Positions 22,897 to 26,920 of a stretch of DNA of 26,920 bases are shown here, piece after piece (position 1 is the first letter of the stretch; every line of letters starts with the position of its first letter). A program made the position numbers and the translations under genes. The notes beneath the pieces were generated by a model that was given only the letters and a program-made list of their open reading frames with translations, was not told the origin of the DNA and searched no databases. Where the stretch lies: contig JALOAD010000044.1 in NCBI GenBank assembly GCA_023228995.1, positions 1 through 26,920 of the forward strand. Reading direction: 5' to 3'. The stretch comes from Candidatus Muiribacterium halophilum. GTDB lineage: Bacteria; Muiribacteriota; Muiribacteriia; Muiribacteriales; Muiribacteriaceae.

Positions 22897-23211
22897 TTAT
22901 TTTAATAAATTATTAATAGTTTCATTTCTATATTTAGATATATGTTTTATATCTAATTTTGTTTTAATTGTTAATATCATATTAATTACATCAATACTAA
23001 TTGATGTAATATTTGCATAATTAGCTGTGATTTTTTTACAATCTATATTTAATATTATATTGTTTTTATACATACCAAAGAATATTTTTTCATATTCTTT
23101 ATATATATTTATATCAAAAGTTATATCAAGTGAATATACTCCATTATTTATTGAAGATTTTCTATATTCAGAAATTTCCTTAAATATATATTTAATATTG
23201 TTAATATACAT
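22897..23211 (-). CDS. Unknown protein with the shared C-terminal tail
   Basis: The 104-residue protein (MYINNIKYIFKEISEYRKSS) is rich in beta-type alternation and ends ISKYRNETINNLLK, a member of the tail group. Its ATG shares one base with the upstream stop (TAATG), and it ends 3 bases before the Clp ATG. The tight linkage to the unfoldase could mean functional connection, but this is only suggestive. Confidence 0.68.
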   Translation of the reverse strand: MYINNIKYIFKEISEYRKSSINNGVYSLDITFDINIYKEYEKIFFGMYKNNIILNIDCKKITANYANITSISIDVINMILTIKTKLDIKHISKYRNETINNLLK

Positions 23212-23693
23212 TAATTATGTAATTTGAAGCCTCTTAAAAAATCTTTAAGAAAGGCATTTTTTTCACCACCTATATTTTCAACCCAATTTTTATAATTTTG
23301 GGTATTAGTGTTTTGATCGTCTAAATCAAAACTAAGTTCTTCATAATATGGATAATCAATATTATTGAATACTCTTTCATCTACTATAAAAACAATAGCT
23401 GTTAATTGGTCACCTAAATCTGGTTCATAAAAAGTAGCACAATCAATATTATTATCAATTAATAATTGTAAACTTTTATTCATTTCTCCTAATCTATTCG
23501 GATTAGTATTAGTAGTTTTACCATTCAGTATAATACAGGTTTTATGATTTTTAGCCCATTCTTGAAATAATTCATTATTGTACTTTAATCCATACTCAAC
23601 AATTGCATGAGTATATTGGATTCCAACTTGGATTCCAGTTAATTGATAATTAACTAATCCATACATTCTAAGTTCTAATTTTTTATTATTCAT
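23211..23693 (-). CDS. PTH2-like peptidyl-tRNA hydrolase family protein
   Basis: The 160-residue protein has YGLVNYQLTGIQVGIQYTHA (11-30), matching the PTH2 pattern 'v-x-x-x-L-x-x-G-x-x-x-a-Q-x-x-H-A', with His29. It continues with EWAKNHKTCIILNGKTT, SLQLLIDNNIDCATFYEPDL and GDQLTAIVFI, which resemble the central sheet and the conserved 'f-x-E-P-D-L-x-x-x-l-T-a-i' segment of related phage and Bacteroidota proteins. PTH2 enzymes free tRNA from stalled peptidyl-tRNA. The C-terminal 45 residues are extra. Whether it hydrolyses peptidyl-tRNA is not shown by the sequence. Confidence 0.6.
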   Translation of the reverse strand: MNNKKLELRMYGLVNYQLTGIQVGIQYTHAIVEYGLKYNNELFQEWAKNHKTCIILNGKTTNTNPNRLGEMNKSLQLLIDNNIDCATFYEPDLGDQLTAIVFIVDERVFNNIDYPYYEELSFDLDDQNTNTQNYKNWVENIGGEKNAFLKDFLRGFKLHN

Positions 23694-23703
23694 AATTTAT
23701 ATT

Positions 23704-23997
23704 TTAGTGCCCATAGTTAAAACCAATTGTGATTTCTTTACCATTAGATAATGTGATTTTTTTATCATAAAACCCACAACATCCTTCTTCAATTTGTTTA
23801 TTATATTTAAGTTCATCACTTTCGTCACAAATGAATCTATGATTATCTATACAACCATCAGCAATTTCTATTTCAGCTTCATAAAAAGCTATAGCAATTT
23901 CCTTTTTTTCATCTATACTTAAGGATGTCTTGAATCTTAATAAATTCATCACAAAATTTATATAATCATTACTAATAACTTTATATCTATTTTTCAC
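23704..23997 (-). CDS. Unknown protein, GTG start, first gene of the Clp operon
   Basis: The 97-residue frame starts at a GTG (MKNRYKVISNDYINFVMNLL), chosen because it lies 25 bases after a clear TAnnTTTG element and no ATG is available. It has several Cys and His (ADGCIDNHRFICDES, EEGCCGFYDKK, FNYGH) that could bind a metal, but no family I recognise. Confidence 0.65.
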   Translation of the reverse strand: MKNRYKVISNDYINFVMNLLRFKTSLSIDEKKEIAIAFYEAEIEIADGCIDNHRFICDESDELKYNKQIEEGCCGFYDKKITLSNGKEITIGFNYGH

Positions 23998-24021
23998 GTA
24001 ATTTGTATTTTAATTATGTTG

Positions 24022-24053
24022 CAAAGATATATATTTTTTTTCATTCTACCAAA
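24022..24053 (-). promoter_or_regulatory. Bacteroidota-type promoter of the Clp operon
   Basis: TTTG (24053-24050), 20 bases, then TATCTTTG (24029-24022) on the minus strand, ahead of the GTG-start gene, the PTH2-like gene, the tail-bearing gene and the Clp gene. Confidence 0.82.
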
Positions 24054-24115
24054 TTTCTTAGTAATTTTATTAATTATTTATTTCCATTATATTTATTATC
24101 AAGTTTTGATTGCTT

Positions 24116-24445
24116 TTAAAATATAGCTAAATTATTTAATTTCTCATTTCTATATTTTTGTAAATCTATAAATATCAAATCAAAAATAAATTCATTTATT
24201 TGCATTTCACAACCATCATCTGTAATAATAGTGTACTTTTTACCAAAGTATTGACCATTAATTTTTCCATAATCTATCATTGATTTAACTTTATATGATT
24301 TATTTATTGTAAATAAATAATGAAAATTAATGTTATTGTCTTTTAATACATTAGCTTTACATATAACATAGTATTTTTCATAATCATATGTTTTAAATAG
24401 TTCTTTACATTTAATTTTATTAAATATTTTTTTAACATTAAACAT
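24116..24445 (-). CDS. Small SH3-like unknown protein with the shared C-terminal tail
   Basis: The 109-residue protein has FTINKSYKVKSMIDYGKING, YTIITDDGCEMQINEFIFD and ends IDLQKYRNEKLNNLAIF. The layout parallels the protein at 10822-11031, suggesting homology. It begins 1 base after the stop of the kinase gene and is the last gene of the cREC-Nudix-kinase operon. Confidence 0.68.
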   Translation of the reverse strand: MFNVKKIFNKIKCKELFKTYDYEKYYVICKANVLKDNNINFHYLFTINKSYKVKSMIDYGKINGQYFGKKYTIITDDGCEMQINEFIFDLIFIDLQKYRNEKLNNLAIF

Positions 24446-24446
24446 C

Positions 24447-24956
24447 TTATATATGTATTACTTTATTAAATTTTTCATCTTCATCTATAGGTTCATAGCA
24501 ATTAATCATTCTTTTAACAATACTCATTGATATATTTTTACATTCTTTAAGCATTCTACTTTTATTTCTATTATGATATTCAGAATCAGATAAAATAGGA
24601 AATATAACAGCTACTTTGTTATAATTTTTTGAAAAATATTTAATACTATCATTTCTTGATTTTACTGTTACATGATCCATATCTATAATTACATTTTGTT
24701 CATTATTATCAGCCTCTATTAATCTTTCTTTTAAGATTTTATCAACTAAACTTTGTTTTACACACTTAAAAGCTAAATTATAATCAGTGGTATCACTTAA
24801 CTCAAATAAAATCTCATCTCGACTAATTATAATAACATTTTCATCAATTTCTTCTTTATACTTTTCACAAAAAAATGATTTACCACCTAATGGTGGTGAT
24901 ACTAATACCAATACATATGGTGTGTCTAAATTCTTAAAATTGTCTAAATTAATCAT
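24447..24956 (-). CDS. Polynucleotide-kinase-like P-loop kinase
   Basis: The 169-residue protein has a P-loop SPPLGGKSFF (20-29), a substrate segment IIISRDEIL (42-50), IIDMDHVTVKSR (90-101) in the place of T4 Pnk's 'I-x-D-T-N-x-x-x-x-x-R', and a lid NRNKSR (129-134). This matches the 5'-kinase half of T4 polynucleotide kinase; the 3'-phosphatase half is absent. It could phosphorylate 5'-OH RNA or DNA ends before ligation. No ligase is seen in the window. A different small-molecule kinase of the same fold is the main alternative. Confidence 0.7.
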   Translation of the reverse strand: MINLDNFKNLDTPYVLVLVSPPLGGKSFFCEKYKEEIDENVIIISRDEILFELSDTTDYNLAFKCVKQSLVDKILKERLIEADNNEQNVIIDMDHVTVKSRNDSIKYFSKNYNKVAVIFPILSDSEYHNRNKSRMLKECKNISMSIVKRMINCYEPIDEDEKFNKVIHI

Positions 24957-24979
24957 AACTATTTTAGCTTTTATTTTTA

Positions 24980-25552
24980 TTATTCATTAAGTTTTATTTC
25001 TATTGCTTTTTTTATCATATCAGCATGATCAAAAGCCATCTCAACATCACTTATTTCACCATCATAACTAATCTCAATCCACTCACAATCAGTAGCATCA
25101 TCACTAGCTTTAACTATTGGCTTTTCATTTAATATTATACAATAAACATATGAAATACAATTTTTATTTCTTGGATCTCTATAAGGTTTATCAAAATAAC
25201 CAACAAAAAAAAGATTATCTACTTCTAATGATGTTTCTTCTTTCAATTCTCTTAAAGCTGCATCTAAAATAGTTTCATTTTCATCTATAACACCACCAGG
25301 TAGGGCATTATATCCTTTATATGGCTCATTCTTTCTTTTTATGGTAAGTAATTTATAACTATCTTTATTATCTATTAAAACCACTAAATCTACACATAAC
25401 ATACCATAATCAATAATAATATCATCATTGATTAAAAATCTATATGTATAACCAACATTTAATTTCAGAACACTACTAAATATACCATAACTAGTAGTTA
25501 TTTTATTGTTATCTATTTTCAATACCTTTAAAGGACCAATCCATTGTTTCAT
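24980..25552 (-). CDS. Nudix hydrolase with N-terminal extension
   Basis: The 190-residue protein has a complete Nudix box, GGVIDENETILDAALRELKE followed by ETSL (86-109), fitting G-x5-E-x7-R-E-U-x-E-E-x-x-U; Ser replaces the usual Gly near the end. A sheet strand and the acidic segment YFDKPYRDPRNKNCISYVY resemble ADP-ribose/NADH pyrophosphatase-like members. About 50 residues precede the fold and resemble no domain I know. Nudix enzymes cleave nucleoside diphosphates linked to X; the substrate is open. It overlaps the cREC gene by 4 bases (ATGA). Confidence 0.85.
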   Translation of the reverse strand: MKQWIGPLKVLKIDNNKITTSYGIFSSVLKLNVGYTYRFLINDDIIIDYGMLCVDLVVLIDNKDSYKLLTIKRKNEPYKGYNALPGGVIDENETILDAALRELKEETSLEVDNLFFVGYFDKPYRDPRNKNCISYVYCIILNEKPIVKASDDATDCEWIEISYDGEISDVEMAFDHADMIKKAIEIKLNE

Positions 25553-25968
25553 TTTACAAATTTATTATTAATTCTACCTTTATGAAAATATAATACAGAT
25601 GAAACATCTACTTTTTCTATCAATTTGAGATAATTAATTATCAAAGATTTTATATTATTACTACCTATTATATTATCTGAATGTATATACCAATTAGGTA
25701 ATTTTTTTTCATTTATAATACAGTAATTAATAAGATATTCTGTTGCTGTTTTACCTGTATATTCAATATTATTAATGATATTTGCTAAATCATGATCAAA
25801 TGAAATAATATCTATTTCATCAAATCTACTATCAATAATTTTAACAAAACTATCATAATCTCTAACTATAACTATTTCATTAACATTAAAATATGGTAAT
25901 CCTTTATTATCATTATGAGACATAATGACTTCACGAATATCATCTAAAAATATATTTATCTTCTTCAT
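25549..25968 (-). CDS. cREC (cyclic-phosphate-processing receiver-like) domain protein
   Basis: The 139-residue protein has INIFLDDIR (4-12), IVIVRDYDSF (32-41), IISFDHDLA (54-62) and LPNWYIHSDN (about 90-99). This is the pattern of the receiver-like cREC domain, predicted in published comparative work to act on 2',3'-cyclic or 3' phosphate ends in RNA repair (from memory). Its operon partners (Nudix, polynucleotide-kinase-like) fit that idea. The ATG lies only 4 bases after the promoter's TAnnTTTG element, so the mRNA is probably leaderless. Confidence 0.7.
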   Translation of the reverse strand: MKKINIFLDDIREVIMSHNDNKGLPYFNVNEIVIVRDYDSFVKIIDSRFDEIDIISFDHDLANIINNIEYTGKTATEYLINYCIINEKKLPNWYIHSDNIIGSNNIKSLIINYLKLIEKVDVSSVLYFHKGRINNKFVK

Positions 25969-25972
25969 TCTG

Positions 25973-26003
25973 CAAAGATATGAAAAAAATTTTTAATAAC
26001 AAA
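25973..26003 (-). promoter_or_regulatory. Bacteroidota-type promoter of the cREC operon
   Basis: TTTG (26003-26000), 19 bases, then TATCTTTG (25980-25973), directly before the cREC start codon. Confidence 0.82.
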
Positions 26004-26026
26004 ATAAAAAGAGGTTTATATTTTCA

Positions 26027-26050
26027 TTAAATGTTTTTTATATATTTCAT
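26027..26050 (-). pseudogene. Relic of a third leucine-rich-repeat gene copy
   Basis: After the stop of the gene ending at 26047, ATGAAATATATAAAAAACAT encodes MKYIKNI and then TAA. It parallels the paralogue start ATGAAATATATAAGGACATT (MKYIRTFNES), but a one-base gain shifts the frame. The start overlaps the previous stop by ATGA exactly as in the intact pair. Confidence 0.6.
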
Positions 26051-26217
26051 CGTATTTTATAATCATTTTTTAATAACTCTATGAGTTCTTCTCTGGGTTT
26101 TGGTTTTCCTATATCATCTAAAAATTCTACTAATCTATTTACCAATAATTTATCTTGTTGGATAATTTCTCTATCTATAAAATCCATAATTAAATCTTTA
26201 TCTTCTCTATTAGATAT
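26041..26217. repeat. Direct repeat, copy 1 (3' end of LRR-like gene)
   Basis: About 177 bases are nearly identical to 26712-26888 (offset 671), with only about four mismatches seen. It covers the C-terminal about 57 codons, the stop and the overlapping next ATG, showing a recent tandem gene duplication. Confidence 0.85.
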
Positions 26218-26721
26218 ATTTTTATATCCATCAGATGTTGTAAATAACTTTATTATTTTAGTAATTGGATTATTCAGTATAAATAATTCTTTATAATATT
26301 TTGGTAAATAATCTATACTTTTAAGTTTATTATCTCTACAAGAAAAACATTTTCCCACTCTTTTAGGACCACCATCTAAGGTTGTTAACCGATTATAATT
26401 ACAATTAAAATCACCACCCACACTTTGAGGACAACCCACCAAAGAAGTTAATTGATTAATAGCATAATTAAAATTACCACCTACACTCTGAGGACTACCC
26501 TCTAAGGATGTTAAATAATTACAACCACAAAGGAAATTCCCACTAACATTTCTAAATTTCAATGGTAATACTTTTAATTTTTTATCATACAAATCAACAT
26601 TTCCATCTACATCAATAGAACCATCTTCATTAATAGTATAATTAGTTATATTATATTTTTCACAAATAGCTTCAATTTCTGAAGTGTTCGTAGATTCATT
26701 AAATGTCCTTATATATTTCAT
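26047..26721 (-). CDS. Leucine-rich-repeat-like protein, tandem paralogue
   Basis: The 224-residue protein starts MKYIRTFNESTNTSEIEAIC and contains about four 21-residue repeats from about residue 69 on: LTSLEGSPQSVGGNFNYAIN, LTSLVGCPQSVGGDFNCNYN, LTTLDGGPKRVGKCFSCRDN and a diverged LKSIDYLPKYYKELFI. Such short repeats form a solenoid for protein binding. A helical C-terminal region (REDKDLIMDFIDREIIQQDK) is nearly identical to that of the adjacent upstream copy. Its ATG overlaps that copy's TGA (ATGA). The N-terminal MKYIxxFNE start is recurrent in related phage paralogue arrays as I recall. Function unknown. Confidence 0.8.
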   Translation of the reverse strand: MKYIRTFNESTNTSEIEAICEKYNITNYTINEDGSIDVDGNVDLYDKKLKVLPLKFRNVSGNFLCGCNYLTSLEGSPQSVGGNFNYAINQLTSLVGCPQSVGGDFNCNYNRLTTLDGGPKRVGKCFSCRDNKLKSIDYLPKYYKELFILNNPITKIIKLFTTSDGYKNISNREDKDLIMDFIDREIIQQDKLLVNRLVEFLDDIGKPKPREELIELLKNDYKIR

Positions 26722-26888
26722 CGTATTGTATAATCATTTTTTAATAACTCTATGAGTTCTTCTCTGGATTTTGGTTTTCCTATATCATCTAAAAATTCTA
26801 CTAATCTATTTACTAATAATTTATCTTGTTGGATAATTTCTCTATCTATAAAATCCATAATTAAATCTTTATCTTCTCTATTAAATAT
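26712..26888. repeat. Direct repeat, copy 2
   Basis: Partner of 26041-26217. Identity breaks off near the GAT/AAT change at about 26884, beyond which the two genes differ. Confidence 0.85.
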
Positions 26889-26920
26889 CCCACCATATTC
26901 ATCAGGTTTAGTAAATAAAT
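26718..26920 (-). CDS. C-terminal part of a second LRR-like paralogue (cut by window edge)
   Basis: The open frame enters from the right edge as LFTKPDEYGGIFNREDKDLI and continues through FLDDIGKPKSREELIELLKN to NDYTIR and TGA. It differs from the downstream copy at few residues (for example KPKS for KPKP and DYTIR for DYKIR). The repeat region lies outside the window. Confidence 0.8.
   Translation of the reverse strand, partial: LFTKPDEYGGIFNREDKDLIMDFIDREIIQQDKLLVNRLVEFLDDIGKPKSREELIELLKNDYTIR

Overview
This window looks like a segment of a large, very AT-rich, T4-related (myovirus-type) phage infecting a host of the phylum Bacteroidota. The phage assignment rests on a gp32-like single-stranded DNA-binding protein, a T4-type RNase H/5' nuclease, pieces of a gp39/gp60-type topoisomerase II subunit, a tail-tube-like protein and tightly packed, overlapping genes. 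The host assignment rests on at least seven promoters matching the Bacteroidota consensus TTTG-N19/20-TAnnTTTG and on the lack of obvious Shine-Dalgarno sites.

Layout. 1-4.5 kb (minus strand): a TnpB-type nuclease cut by the window edge, a NusG-like factor, a possible clamp-loader subunit, a small unknown gene, RNase H, and a low-complexity protein followed by its decayed paralogue. 4.5-9.6 kb (minus strand): a 'fractured gene' zone. Two essential-type enzymes are encoded in pieces ending or starting with split-intein halves. A T4-like topoisomerase subunit is cut at two points of its TOPRIM active site, with its first piece missing from the window. A CBS-less IMP dehydrogenase/GMP reductase is cut immediately before its catalytic cysteine. 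In and around the gaps lie a Vsr-like endonuclease core, a nonsense-mutated remnant of another, a TnpB remnant, and an intact adenine-type DNA methyltransferase sitting where a homing endonuclease would be expected. 9.6-14.6 kb: a GC-richer structured candidate RNA, then small unknown genes, mostly on the minus strand, with two sets of divergent Bacteroidota-type promoters. Six small or mid-size proteins in the window (five of them here or at 22.9 kb, one at 24.1 kb) share a C-terminal tail of the form R-x-x-K-[LI]-N-x-[LI].

14.7-20 kb (plus strand): the gp32 homologue behind a hairpin plus A/U-rich repeat leader resembling T4's autogenous translational operator, then two unknown proteins, a large putative virion protein, a tail-tube-like protein and a small unknown protein, punctuated by strong hairpin terminators. 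20-26.9 kb (minus strand): a glycosyltransferase, a ClpC-like unfoldase lacking the N-domain but keeping a ClpP-docking-like tripeptide, a PTH2-like peptidyl-tRNA hydrolase, and a promoter-led cluster of cREC-domain protein, Nudix hydrolase and polynucleotide-kinase-like protein that suggests nucleic-acid (RNA) end repair. The window ends in tandem leucine-rich-repeat-like paralogues with a decayed third copy.

The most notable system is the topoisomerase/IMPDH fractured-gene zone: the sequence predicts protein trans-splicing by at least three split inteins, with the cuts at catalytic motifs and with the intervening homing genes in different stages of decay or replacement. All identifications come from reading motifs; no database search was run.
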